Notes: generated by a model not told the origin, from the letters alone. DNA of 64,000 bases from Psychrobacter sp. TAE2020 (GCF_018919485.1 NZ_JAHLMU010000001.1:2025017-2089016); one strand, 5' to 3'. Positions 18,259 through 27,296 are shown, counted from the stretch's first letter. Program-made: numbers and translations.

Positions 18259-18918
18259 ATGAAAAAGCTGATTGCATTGATTATGTTGCTGATAGTCATC
18301 GTTGTAACTGTATATGCGGGATCACCTTACTATAGCGCTTATCAATTAAAAAAAGCTTACGATGCTAAAGACGGTGCAACTGTCGCTGCAGCGATTGATT
18401 ATGAGCAACTGCGCCCTAGTATGCAAATGCAGTTAACTAGCAAGTTTGCTAATACTATGACTTATTATCCGCTAGTTGCAGAGCTGGGTGGCGAGCCTCT
18501 TACTCAGGCTGGTAATACCTTTATCACTCAAGCAGTAGACGGGGCTATCACTGCAGAAAACATAGAAAAACTTATCAATACTCAGGGCCAAGCCAATACT
18601 GCTACTAAAGAGCTTGCCGCTGCATGGGCCATTGCTAGTAATCAGGTTGATCTAAAGAACCTAATTCGTGATTTAATTATCCAACGTGGTGATGTTGATG
18701 CCGTAGTTAAGAATCAAATGCAGCAGATCATGGAAAAGCAAGCGGACGAGCTTGAGCAACAAGTGGCGCAAGGCGAAGATAGTAATAAGCCAAGCTTAAG
18801 CTATTGTGGTATCAATTGTTTTACTATTAGTGGTCAAGTCAAAGGTTATCCACTGACTATTGAGATGCAACGTGAAGGCTTTGTTAATTGGAAAATCGTT
18901 GATGTGGTGTTGCCGTAA
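18259..18918 (+). CDS. DUF2939 domain protein
   Basis: A 219-residue protein with one N-terminal membrane segment (residues 4-20), followed directly by SPYYSAYQLKKAYDAKDG, the start of the DUF2939 family. The remainder, probably periplasmic, is helical and hydrophilic with VDFPALR-like DYEQLRPSM. A cysteine pair in CGINCF near the C-terminus could form a disulfide. The ribosome site AAGAGAG precedes the ATG. Function is unknown in the family. It is convergent with the DsbC-like gene and separated from it by a terminator. Confidence 0.8.
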   Translation: MKKLIALIMLLIVIVVTVYAGSPYYSAYQLKKAYDAKDGATVAAAIDYEQLRPSMQMQLTSKFANTMTYYPLVAELGGEPLTQAGNTFITQAVDGAITAENIEKLINTQGQANTATKELAAAWAIASNQVDLKNLIRDLIIQRGDVDAVVKNQMQQIMEKQADELEQQVAQGEDSNKPSLSYCGINCFTISGQVKGYPLTIEMQREGFVNWKIVDVVLP

Positions 18919-19000
18919 ATTGCTGGTAAAAACCTATTCATCACTGCTAGTTGATTAATGCTGGTTAGCAGCTATTCATTGGTATTAGCAACACTATAAA

Positions 19001-19037
19001 AACAGCGCCGCATAAATAAAGGTTTATGCGGCGCTGT
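19001..19037 (-). terminator. Terminator of the DsbC-like gene
   Basis: ACAGCGCCGCATAAA pairs with TTTATGCGGCGCTGT. On the minus strand it is followed by TTTTT; on the plus strand there is no T run. Confidence 0.85.
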
Positions 19038-19068
19038 CGCTTATTGAGGTAGCTAGAAGATCAGCTGA

Positions 19069-20124
19069 TTAGTCTACACCCAAAAATTCTAAGAACTCCG
19101 GACTCTCAAAGCTAGCTTGGAATAATACCCCATCATCACGATAGATAGCTGGAGTAGCGATCACAGCTAAGCCAGCAGCTTTTTCACGATTAGGGCTGAC
19201 ATAATCAGTACTACAGCTGGCTGGTGCTGGGGTCATTTTTCCGGTTAACATAGCTTTATCTAAGGCGATGCGGCGACTGCTATCCTCTGCCTGACACCAA
19301 ATTCCACGCATTTGCTTAGGCGACTGCTCATAGATAGGATAGCCAATAGTTTTTACCGTCACGCCTTTGTTATTGAGACTCTGCATCTGCTTGTGGAGCA
19401 AACGGCAGTACGGACAATTGACATCAGTGGCTACATAGATCACGGCTTTTTCAGCGCTAGTAGCTGGATAAGTAATCAGTTGCGCTTCATCTAAGCTACT
19501 AAACACTGACTGATTTTTGAGCTTTTCAAAATTATTATCTAATCCAGTGAACTGCCCTTTATCTATCACTGATATCTCACCATCCGTCACATATTGTCCA
19601 TCATCCGATATTAAAAACGGCACACCCTCAAGCGTGGCACCCCAAATCACACCAGGTACTGCGGTGTAGAAGAATGGGGTCTTGGCACTCATATTCTTCA
19701 GCGCGCTCATATTAGCCAGCATAGAATTTTTAGTGGCAGCGCTGATAGGCTTACCTGTTTGGGTACTATTGCTACGCATGGGAATAGTATTAACCAGACG
19801 CTTACTTGGATTTTTTTGCAGCTCGCCTTGGATCACATATTTGCCATCAGCAGTAATGTGTAGTGGTGGCTGCCCTATTAAATCAATTTGATACATATTC
19901 GGTAACTTTGAGGGAGTGATAGCCACAATCTGGGTTTTGATACCGACTTCAGTCAGTACTTTACGCAAATGCGTATCAACAGTACTGTTCACACTAGTAA
20001 TTACCTTAGACGCAGTTTGCAAGTTTTGGCTACTGCTGCTAGTCGGTGTGGGTTGAGCGCAAGCACTAGTTGATAATAGTATAGCGCTAACAATGGCGAG
20101 GGATTTGAATGCAGGTAGTTTCAC
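19069..20124 (-). CDS. DsbC-like thiol:disulfide isomerase with doubled N-terminal domain
   Basis: Exported thioredoxin-fold isomerase of 351 residues, about 110 longer than DsbC. The N-terminal signal ends in STSACAQP, so it is either a lipoprotein or cleaved after ACA. The catalytic CPYC is at 237-240 in YVATDVNCPYCRLLHKQM, with a C-terminal TPAIY (cis-Pro). Before it are two DsbC-type dimerisation units: one has IDLIGQPPLHITADGKYVIQ, the other GVPFLISDDGQYVTDGE. DsbC normally has one. It should reshuffle wrong disulfides in the periplasm, kept reduced by DsbD. Confidence 0.85.
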   Translation of the reverse strand: MKLPAFKSLAIVSAILLSTSACAQPTPTSSSSQNLQTASKVITSVNSTVDTHLRKVLTEVGIKTQIVAITPSKLPNMYQIDLIGQPPLHITADGKYVIQGELQKNPSKRLVNTIPMRSNSTQTGKPISAATKNSMLANMSALKNMSAKTPFFYTAVPGVIWGATLEGVPFLISDDGQYVTDGEISVIDKGQFTGLDNNFEKLKNQSVFSSLDEAQLITYPATSAEKAVIYVATDVNCPYCRLLHKQMQSLNNKGVTVKTIGYPIYEQSPKQMRGIWCQAEDSSRRIALDKAMLTGKMTPAPASCSTDYVSPNREKAAGLAVIATPAIYRDDGVLFQASFESPEFLEFLGVD

Positions 20125-20525
20125 AGAAAAGGTCCTATCAAATTTTAATAAATAACAACTTTTTTAATCAGCTTTGAGATAAGCGTCAACTATGAACAGC
20201 TATAAATAGTATATAAAAAAGTAGAATAAATAGATGATAAGACTGTAGCACAGTAGTTTATTTTTATAAGGGCTGAGCCTAGGATAGATGGCTTATTTTG
20301 CAAATATGCTACTTGAGCTTAAGAGACAAGTAACAGATGCTAAGAATTTAGGATAACTAACGGCTGATGATGTACAACTAATAGTAGTTTATGTTTAATA
20401 ATCTTTGGCTAATCGTTCCTAGCTGATAGTTTCTAGCTAATAGTGACTGACAAACAATAACGGCAGCTCGTTCACATCATTAGAGAACGGCTGCCGTTAG
20501 TTTTAGAGAAATCTAGTAAAAATTA
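20125..20525. other. Intergenic region between rsuA and the DsbC-like gene
   Basis: About 400 AT-rich bases, both flanking genes on the minus strand. The rsuA terminator is at 20459-20498. The remainder holds the leader of the DsbC-like gene, with no promoter I can assign and no reading frame. Confidence 0.45.
20459..20498 (-). terminator. Terminator after rsuA
   Basis: AACGGCAGC(T)CGTTC pairs with GAACGGCTGCCGTT, a 14-bp stem with one bulge. T runs on either side are short. Confidence 0.75.
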
Positions 20526-21230
20526 TTAAAATTTAGCAACTTCTTCTGCTGTCAAAAAGCGACTATCGCCTTTTTCTAGACCGTCTAAAGTGATATGACC
20601 GACACTAGAGCGATGTAGCGCCACTACTCTGTTGCCAAAGTAGCCCATCATGCGTTTGACTTGATGATACTTACCTTGCTCTAACGTCAGACGGGCATGA
20701 GTCTCATCGATGAATTCAAGTACTGCTGGCTTAGTCTCTTCATGATCACCCTCTAGTAAGATACCTTCGGCAACCTCAGCTACTGCGTTGGCTTGTGCTT
20801 CACTGTCCATAGCATCCGCTAACGTAAGCTCATAGACCTTGGCATGTTCACGTTTTGGACTAGTGACACGGTGTAACCATTTACCATCATCACTAATTAG
20901 CAACGCCCCAGTAGTATCGACATCTAGACGACCAGCCATGCGCAAGCTGCCGCCTTCTGGCACTGCAATCAACTCAGTCACGATAGGATGATCTTTCACT
21001 TTTAGGGTACATTCAAAGCCTTCAGGCTTATGCAATAGAATGTAGCGATTGCCAGTAGCTACTGATAGTGGCTCATTGGCCCACATGATTTCGTCATTGA
21101 CAATATCAACATGCAAGCCGACATCTTTGATGACTTGGTCATTGACAGTGACTTCGCCGGCGTGCAAGATTCTTTTTGATTCTTTGCGTGACAGCTCAGT
21201 GGCTTTACTAATAAATTTATCTAAACGCAT
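20526..21230 (-). CDS. rsuA: 16S rRNA pseudouridine(516) synthase
   Basis: RsuA-type synthase that makes pseudouridine 516 in 16S rRNA. An S4-like RNA-binding domain (MRLDKFISKATELSRKES) covers about 1-60. The catalytic domain has RLDVDTTGALLISDDG with the essential Asp, and GKYHQVKRMMGYFGNRVVALHR near the end. The length matches the family. The start at 21230 was chosen because AAGGTAG precedes it and MRLDKF is the family N-terminus; an in-frame ATG eight codons upstream is weaker. Confidence 0.92.
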   Translation of the reverse strand: MRLDKFISKATELSRKESKRILHAGEVTVNDQVIKDVGLHVDIVNDEIMWANEPLSVATGNRYILLHKPEGFECTLKVKDHPIVTELIAVPEGGSLRMAGRLDVDTTGALLISDDGKWLHRVTSPKREHAKVYELTLADAMDSEAQANAVAEVAEGILLEGDHEETKPAVLEFIDETHARLTLEQGKYHQVKRMMGYFGNRVVALHRSSVGHITLDGLEKGDSRFLTAEEVAKF

Positions 21231-21397
21231 GCTATTTGCTACCTTGGATATCATAATGTTTTGTTATAGTGGAGAATAAATTGATCCTGTGCCGAATATT
21301 GGCAACAGCGATAATAAAACAAGTTTAGCATATTCAACCTAAACCTAGGTATATCACCTAAAAGATTACTAGTTATAAAACACTAAGTTATTGAACT

Positions 21398-21997
21398 ATG
21401 AGTTATCAAACCTTAAAAAGCGCGGTTACTGCCCGCCTTGAAATCAAAAAATCTGAATTCATCACTCATGCCTATCCAGTGACTTCGCGCGAGCAAGCTA
21501 TGTTTCACGTGGAACAGCTACGTGAGCAATATGCTGATGCGCGTCATCACTGCTGGGCTTATATTATTGGTGACCCTGGTAATACTACTAGTGCTGGGTT
21601 TGATGATGATGGCGAACCGAGTGGTACCGCTGGGCGACCGATACTCAATGTTCTACAACATAAGTCTATTGGTAATATTATTGTCATTGTGGTGCGCTAT
21701 TTCGGTGGTATCAAGTTAGGCGCAGGCGGGCTGACACGAGCCTATGCTGGCTCTGCACAAGCGGCAGTCGATGCAATGCAACTCTGTCCCTATGTGCCTA
21801 TGACGCAACTACAAATCCTAGCGCAGTTTGCTACTGAAGGCCAATGTCGTTATATAGTTGAGAGCTTAAACGGCACTATTGACGCGGTGGATTATAGTAA
21901 AGAGGTACGGTTATCAGTAACCATCGCTGAGGCTGATATTGAAGCCCTTAAACAACGCCTTGCAATGGATGGGCGGATTTTAACAAGTGCTGAGTAG
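21398..21997 (+). CDS. yigZ: YigZ/IMPACT family protein
   Basis: Two-domain protein of 199 residues of the YigZ/IMPACT family. The N-terminal domain has the family signatures KKSEFITHAYPV, HHCWAYIIG, DDDGEPSGTAGRPIL and VVRYFGGIKLGAGGLTRAY. The C-terminal domain resembles the last domain of elongation factor G. Bacterial function is not well defined; the eukaryotic homologue regulates the Gcn2 kinase. A parS site lies inside the gene at codons for FHVE. The gene is preceded by a short AT-rich leader. Confidence 0.92.
   Translation: MSYQTLKSAVTARLEIKKSEFITHAYPVTSREQAMFHVEQLREQYADARHHCWAYIIGDPGNTTSAGFDDDGEPSGTAGRPILNVLQHKSIGNIIVIVVRYFGGIKLGAGGLTRAYAGSAQAAVDAMQLCPYVPMTQLQILAQFATEGQCRYIVESLNGTIDAVDYSKEVRLSVTIAEADIEALKQRLAMDGRILTSAE
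21501..21516. other. parS site inside yigZ
   Basis: TGTTTCACGTGGAACA, one base from the perfect palindrome. The same variant is allowed in the published B. subtilis consensus. Confidence 0.82.
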
Positions 21998-22110
21998 GGC
22001 GTTCACCAAAAAATATTGGAACCTTGCTCATAGATTAGTATGATAGTGAGTAACAGAAGCGCTAGCACCTTGATGTTCTTTATTTTAAAATTTAATTAAT
22101 TTATTATTCT

Positions 22111-22126
22111 TGTTTCACGTGAAACC
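22111..22126. other. parS site between yigZ and yheT
   Basis: TGTTTCACGTGAAACC, 15 of 16 bases of the consensus, in the 277-base spacer between two plus-strand genes. Confidence 0.85.
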
Positions 22127-22274
22127 TTACATATTAAGCGGCTAGTTAAAACAGACAGTTACTAGATTCAGATAGCGGTTGCCATGAATCAGCTAATAAA
22201 GCCATTTAAATAGTCCCATATAGTAATCAGCTCGCTTCCTCTTATTTTCACTCCACCACTTTCGATGCCCTTTT

Positions 22275-23306
22275 ATGAATAACTTTATCTACAATGAATT
22301 CAAGCCTCCATTTTGGCTAACCAATCCGCACCTACAGAGCATTTTGCCTAAGTTTTTTGCGCCAAAAACACCAACCTACAGACGTATTATCAAAAAAGAC
22401 TCGCTGGGTGAAAGCGATATTGCTTATGATTTCTATGATGCTCATCCAGTAGCTAGCAGCACTAGTGAAATGCTTGAGCAGACGCCCCTCATCGTGCTGT
22501 TCCACGGTATGGAAGGCAGTAGCGACAGTCATTATGCGCGCGCCTTGGCTTATCAGATGCACGCGCAGGGCTGGCACTTTGTAGTCGCCCATTTTCGCAG
22601 CTGTGGCGGCATTCCTGCCAGCGGTCGGGTATTTTATAATGCTGGCGATACAGGCGAAGTACATCATGCTCTACAGAATCTACGCACAACTTATGACAAT
22701 ATCTATGCCGTTGGTGTCTCACTAGGCGGTAATGCACTGGCCAAGTATATGGGCGAATATGGCGATAAAGCGTTATGCAAAGGCGCAGCGGTCATCTCAG
22801 CTCCTGTTGATATGTCCTCGGCGGCTCTTAGTATGCACAGCTTTTTGAGCCATCGGATTTATACCCCTTATCTGCTCAACCCTATTATCAAAAAAGCCTT
22901 AGCCAATGACATCACGCCGGAAGAGATCGATTCGATAAAAGCGGTCAATCGCATCAGTGACTTCGATGACATCTTTACTGCTCCGCGTCATGGTTACCGC
23001 TCTAATAATCACTACTATCAAGCCTCGTCAGCCCTACCCTATTTACTTGATGTAACTTGTCCATTATTACTCATTAGCGCCAAAGACGACCCATTTATTG
23101 GCTTTACCGCCACGCCAAATGATGTCTCTGAAAGTGTCACTATTATTGAAACTGCGCACGGTGGTCATATCGGTTATTTGCGTTATCACTCTGATAAAGA
23201 CAAGTCACCTCACCTCTATAAAAAATCAAGATTCGATATCAATTGGGTACCCGAAACCGTCAGTGCTTATTTTAATTATATTGGCGTAGCCTCTATTGCC
23301 TCTTAA
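22275..23306 (+). CDS. yheT: YheT-type alpha/beta hydrolase
   Basis: Cytosolic alpha/beta-hydrolase of 343 residues, member of the YheT/ABHD1-3 family. The family opening FKPPFWLTNPHLQSILPKFF is clear. The oxyanion region is LFHGMEGSS. The nucleophile elbow is VGVSLGGNA. The acid lies in SAKDDPF and the catalytic His in TAHGGHIGYL. Substrates of bacterial YheT are not firmly known; lipid esters are likely. A thioesterase-like gene follows 52 bases downstream on the same strand, suggesting co-transcription. Confidence 0.9.
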   Translation: MNNFIYNEFKPPFWLTNPHLQSILPKFFAPKTPTYRRIIKKDSLGESDIAYDFYDAHPVASSTSEMLEQTPLIVLFHGMEGSSDSHYARALAYQMHAQGWHFVVAHFRSCGGIPASGRVFYNAGDTGEVHHALQNLRTTYDNIYAVGVSLGGNALAKYMGEYGDKALCKGAAVISAPVDMSSAALSMHSFLSHRIYTPYLLNPIIKKALANDITPEEIDSIKAVNRISDFDDIFTAPRHGYRSNNHYYQASSALPYLLDVTCPLLLISAKDDPFIGFTATPNDVSESVTIIETAHGGHIGYLRYHSDKDKSPHLYKKSRFDINWVPETVSAYFNYIGVASIAS

Positions 23307-23358
23307 TCTGATAATGCTTAGCCTAATATCATTTCAACATTAAAATTTGAGACCGCTT

Positions 23359-23901
23359 ATGTATCCGTTCCTACGTTATACCGCCACTATCGTCAAAGCT
23401 ACGCTACAAGTAAAAAAAGGCAATACCCTGAGCTTTGACGATGTCAGTGAGATTACCCTACGCTGCCGCTTGACCGATATCGATAATTTTTTAGAGATGA
23501 ATAACGGCCGAGTGTTGACCCTTTATGACATGGGTCGTACTGACTTTGCGGTACGTACTGGACTTGGTAAGCAGCTGCTCAAGCAGCGTTGGGGTTTAGT
23601 AGTGGCTGGCAGTACTATCCAATATCGTAAGCGCATCCGTGCCTTTCAAAAGGTAACCATGAAGACCAAAATCGTTGGCGTTGACGAGCGTTGGATATAT
23701 ATAGAACAATCGATGTGGGTCAAGGGCAAACCTTGCTCATCGGCGCTATTACGAACGGGTGTTACAGAAGGCGGTAAGGTAATTGCCACTGAGCGTGTGC
23801 TGGCAGCTTTAGGTAGATCAGATTGGGATAAACAACCTGAGCCGTGGGTACAAGATTGGATAGATGGTGATAAGACTCATCGTTGGCCGCCGATGGGGTG
23901 A
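23359..23901 (+). CDS. Hotdog-fold thioesterase family protein (THEM6-like)
   Basis: A 180-residue hotdog-fold protein of the acyl-CoA thioesterase family. DIDNFLEMNNGRVLTLYDMGRTDFAVRTG resembles the central helix and active-site region of THEM6 and 4-hydroxybenzoyl-CoA thioesterase-like proteins. The start at ATG 23359 was preferred to the TTG 12 bases upstream because GAG precedes it. It follows yheT and ends just before a hairpin shared with the convergent ATPase operon. The substrate is unknown. Confidence 0.78.
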   Translation: MYPFLRYTATIVKATLQVKKGNTLSFDDVSEITLRCRLTDIDNFLEMNNGRVLTLYDMGRTDFAVRTGLGKQLLKQRWGLVVAGSTIQYRKRIRAFQKVTMKTKIVGVDERWIYIEQSMWVKGKPCSSALLRTGVTEGGKVIATERVLAALGRSDWDKQPEPWVQDWIDGDKTHRWPPMG

Positions 23902-23907
23902 GAGATT

Positions 23908-23942
23908 AGAGCTATAATTTAGTTATTCTAAATTATGGCTCT
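23908..23942. terminator. Hairpin between convergent genes
   Basis: AGAGCTATAATTTAG pairs with CTAAATTATGGCTCT over 15 positions with one mismatch, 5-base loop. There is no long T run, so its strength as a terminator is uncertain. Confidence 0.55.
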
Positions 23943-23951
23943 ACACATTAT

Positions 23952-26009
23952 CTAAGCATACTTAACTCGATACTCTTCAACCTTTTGTAGGATTTCATCT
24001 ACTGTACATTGTAGTTCTGGTCCCATGCGTAGATATTCTTGTTGGCGTTCATCTTTGAATAGAGATACTGTAGCGTAGTAGATAGGTTTAAATTTTTCTT
24101 TTAGATGAAGTTCATTCATTATATTGTACGTAGATTCTGTTTGTTTATTTGCTAATAGTAATAGAAAGTATTCATCTAGATATCTAGCGATCAAGTTAAT
24201 GTCAACATTTTTCAAAAAAGCGTCTTTTAATGTTTTTATAGAATCTTCATAACAGTTATTCCACAATTGGATTGTTGCCAAAAATATCAAAGTCTCCTTT
24301 TCTACAAAACATCTATCTAATGTTGAAAATAAATCTAGAGCTACATGTTTTCTATTATTCTGGTTCGTAATGAAGTACCAACGAGTTATTTCATACACAG
24401 AATCAAAAATATAGTCTCCATTTTTAACTAAACTTTCTGCATGATCAAATAAATTATTAGCTTTTTCAGAATCTTTAGTATAAATATCTATAAAGCTTCC
24501 AGCATATAAAACATTACTCAAATTTTTACTAGTCGCTTGCCATAAAGCAGTATCAATAGCTTTAAATGGTTGATTATTTCTGACTAAACTAGTAATAACA
24601 TTCGATATATCAGTGTTTTCGTAGTTTTCTTTTTCTGCACTAATAATATTTGGATACTGTTTTTTAAGTTCTATAGAATAATGATTCTTAAAGGTATAAG
24701 GTACTTTATTACTTGATAATAGTGCATTTATATAGTCTTGATGTACCTGGCTCTGGCTATTATCAACATTAGCAATTTTATATATCTCAAATAGTCTATC
24801 AATTAGTTCGCTCTCGTCACACCAACTCTCTAAAAATCTTGTAAGCCATAACACACGGCGTTTATCCGTCTGATTACCATAGCGCATGAGATACCAGATA
24901 TTGAAAAATCGCTCTTTAACAATATAAAGATGATTTTTAGTATTGGTCTCAATCTTATCGACTATCCACTGCTGTTGTAGCTTTACCAACTGCGCTGATA
25001 CCGTCTTACTTGGTAAGCGAGTTTGCTCAGCGATTTCTTTAGTACTCATCGCATCCCAGTTCATCGCTATCACATGTACGATAGCTTTTTGTTGGCGTGA
25101 TAAATCATCCATTCGATGTTTATACAAAGGCGTAGTTTTATCAATCGTTTCTTCTAAATAAGCGTAACTACTTTCTTTTGCACCTTCCATAATAATCTGG
25201 AACAGTAATACTATAGTACGAGGTACGCCATCAGTAAGACGTCTGACCGCTTCAATCCGTTCAGGATGCTCAGTAATAATCTTTTCTATAGTATTTACGG
25301 CGTCTTCACTAGTTTGCTTTGCTAAAGAGCGTAATAGCTCATGCATTTCCATTTCATTAATTGGTCTTAAATTAACCAATTTAAAGAATTGATAGAAAGG
25401 TGCTGCACCATCGAAATGAGCTTCAAGCAATTGGCTAGAGCCACCAATAAGACGGATCTGTGGATGTAAACTTAGAACTTCACGAAGCTGGGCATGTTCA
25501 ATTTCATCGAAGTCTTTGAATAACTCGCCTAAATTATCAACGAAGACAATAATTTTCTGCTTGTTCTCGTCTAAACTATTTTGTATCAAATCCCATGCTA
25601 CCTCAGCACTATCGTCTAAGTTAGAGATTTGCTCAAATAGCTCTGCGTATAAATCAGAATTCTGCTCCGCAAGCTTTTCAGCAATACGTAACCAAAAAGT
25701 AAATAGCGATAATATGCCATATTCTTCTTCATTAAGTAGAATAGGAATCAGCCATTTATTTAACTTTTCATCTTCAGCAACTTCGTGCGCTAGAAGTGAT
25801 AGCAACGTAGTCTTGCCAGCCCCACGCACACCTTGAATAAGATAGTGTATCTCAGGATATTGCATAGAGCCTATCTGAATATCTTTCCAAATACGCTGAT
25901 ACTCTTTTTTACGTATGCTAAATCCAGCTTTTAACACTTCACTATCAACATTCTGCGTGTTGTATAGCAATACTGAATTACTCACAGGCATGATAGTATT
26001 AGCTTCCAT
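23952..26009 (-). CDS. P-loop ATPase with winged helix and helical-repeat tail (accessory)
   Basis: A 685-residue STAND/archaeal-type ATPase of the COG1672 kind. The P-loop GVRGAGKT is at 60-67, Walker B IIVFVDN at 153-159, and LIGGSSQ near 200 resembles a sensor motif. A winged helix-turn-helix follows at about 315-370 (MSTKEIAEQTRLPSKTVS from 321). The C-terminal 300 residues look like TPR-type helical repeats. No nuclease, TIR or membrane domain is visible. It overlaps the end of the upstream ATPase gene by 11 bases, so the two are translated together. The DNA is more AT-rich than core genes here. Role unknown; a sensor in a defence system is an inference. Confidence 0.75.
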   Translation of the reverse strand: MEANTIMPVSNSVLLYNTQNVDSEVLKAGFSIRKKEYQRIWKDIQIGSMQYPEIHYLIQGVRGAGKTTLLSLLAHEVAEDEKLNKWLIPILLNEEEYGILSLFTFWLRIAEKLAEQNSDLYAELFEQISNLDDSAEVAWDLIQNSLDENKQKIIVFVDNLGELFKDFDEIEHAQLREVLSLHPQIRLIGGSSQLLEAHFDGAAPFYQFFKLVNLRPINEMEMHELLRSLAKQTSEDAVNTIEKIITEHPERIEAVRRLTDGVPRTIVLLFQIIMEGAKESSYAYLEETIDKTTPLYKHRMDDLSRQQKAIVHVIAMNWDAMSTKEIAEQTRLPSKTVSAQLVKLQQQWIVDKIETNTKNHLYIVKERFFNIWYLMRYGNQTDKRRVLWLTRFLESWCDESELIDRLFEIYKIANVDNSQSQVHQDYINALLSSNKVPYTFKNHYSIELKKQYPNIISAEKENYENTDISNVITSLVRNNQPFKAIDTALWQATSKNLSNVLYAGSFIDIYTKDSEKANNLFDHAESLVKNGDYIFDSVYEITRWYFITNQNNRKHVALDLFSTLDRCFVEKETLIFLATIQLWNNCYEDSIKTLKDAFLKNVDINLIARYLDEYFLLLLANKQTESTYNIMNELHLKEKFKPIYYATVSLFKDERQQEYLRMGPELQCTVDEILQKVEEYRVKYA

Positions 26010-27189
26010 AGCGACCCCACCAGCGTTTTAATAGAGGAGAAGTGAATTGGTAAATATCGTCATCTGGTTGATAGAGATAACCGTCATGTAAGAGACAGTT
26101 AATAACGTATCTACTGTTTATAGTGTCTTTAAAATCACTATGCTGTGATAAATTAAATATCTCTCCATACGTCACATCAGTATTATCTCTGCTAACTAAG
26201 TCTAAGACTTGTTTGGCGTAACTACGCTCACTGCTTTCTAAACGATTTAATCTATCACGCCAATGAGAAAAAACTGTTTTCATATCTGGGCTGAATAGGT
26301 TGTCTATAGCTACCTTTATATCGCTATACTCTATCTGGCGTTCTTCCTCATCAAAAATATCAATAAGCTGACTGCATACTAGCCCTAAGTAATAAGGCAT
26401 GTTCCAACCTACACCATCAATAATAGCTTGTTGAGCCTCTATATTTAAAATAATATCGGGGCAATGTTTTTTGAGATAAAAATTTATGAACTCCATAGCT
26501 TGAGCATCTTTGAAAGGTCGGACACTCATATTGACCAACATATTAATCAAATCAGTAACGGCAAGCTTCTCAGCTAATGTATCTAGTCCTATCGAGCCTG
26601 TTAATATGAACTGAACTTTTTCATTGAACTCTGGATCCTGACATAATGCACGGATGCCTGACAAGAACTGTTCTACCCCTTTTTTACCCTGTTCTTCAGA
26701 TATTCTTTCAAGCACATCAGGAAATTCGTCAATCGCAATAATGATAGTATCTTCACTTAATTTTAGACTCTCATATAATACATCTCGAATCATTTCATAA
26801 GTAATTAGCTTAGGTACACCTTTATCTTCACCTAATTCAAATTCGAGATTGGTTGGACTAACTGATAAGCTAAAGTTAATACTCCTCGCCCATTCTGAAA
26901 GCTTATTCTTTATTTTTTCAGATTTTTTAATGTGTTCGGAGCGGTATATTTCGCGTAGCATTTTTTGATAAAAGCTTTGCTCACTATCACAAGCTTGCAC
27001 AAAAACATATATGACAGCATAACCTGAGTTGGGATTATTCTTGATATGAGTAATCATAGATGATTTGCCTACTCGTCTAGGCGCAAGCAACAATATATGA
27101 GCACCGTCTGACAAATGTCTCCATAGCTTTTTTTCATCAGCAGGTCTTGGAAAATAATCGTCACCTGTTACTATATTTCCTGTACTCAT
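25999..27189 (-). CDS. AAA+ type ATPase, partner of the downstream ATPase (accessory)
   Basis: A 396-residue P-loop ATPase of the archaeal-ATPase/Orc1-like type. Residues 11-20 (DYFPRPADEK) resemble the start of that family. The P-loop APRRVGKSS is at 36-44, Walker B IIIAIDEF at 149-156, and LTGSIGLD near 198 acts as sensor 1. The C-terminal 100 residues look like a winged helix ending KRWWGRYGS. It is the first gene of a two-gene operon. AGGA precedes the ATG. Its promoter region carries three 18-bp dyads spaced 27 bases apart. The two ATPases are only distantly alike, so they are more likely partners than recent duplicates. Confidence 0.75.
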   Translation of the reverse strand: MSTGNIVTGDDYFPRPADEKKLWRHLSDGAHILLLAPRRVGKSSMITHIKNNPNSGYAVIYVFVQACDSEQSFYQKMLREIYRSEHIKKSEKIKNKLSEWARSINFSLSVSPTNLEFELGEDKGVPKLITYEMIRDVLYESLKLSEDTIIIAIDEFPDVLERISEEQGKKGVEQFLSGIRALCQDPEFNEKVQFILTGSIGLDTLAEKLAVTDLINMLVNMSVRPFKDAQAMEFINFYLKKHCPDIILNIEAQQAIIDGVGWNMPYYLGLVCSQLIDIFDEEERQIEYSDIKVAIDNLFSPDMKTVFSHWRDRLNRLESSERSYAKQVLDLVSRDNTDVTYGEIFNLSQHSDFKDTINSRYVINCLLHDGYLYQPDDDIYQFTSPLLKRWWGRYGS

Positions 27190-27205
27190 ATCTAAATTCC
27201 TATTT

Positions 27206-27277
27206 GACTACAAAGTTATAGTCATAATACTTAACTACGAATCCATAGTCAAAAATTTTAACTACAAATCTGTAGCC
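27206..27277 (-). promoter_or_regulatory. Three 18-bp dyads at 27-bp period upstream of the ATPase pair
   Basis: Units at 27206-27223, 27233-27250 and 27260-27277 each read (G/A)ACTAC, seven variable bases, then TAGTC (TAGCC in the third). Their starts are exactly 27 bases apart, with 9-base AT spacers. The array ends 17 bases before the first ATPase start, overlapping the expected promoter. It looks like a multi-site operator, possibly bound by one of the winged-helix ATPases. Confidence 0.7.
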
Positions 27278-27296
27278 AAATCTATCAAAAACAGCA

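Noticed and set aside
27206..27277. The 27-bp array as a tiny CRISPR
   Set aside because: Units are only 18 bp, imperfect and palindromic, and the 9-base gaps are far too short to be spacers; an operator array fits better.
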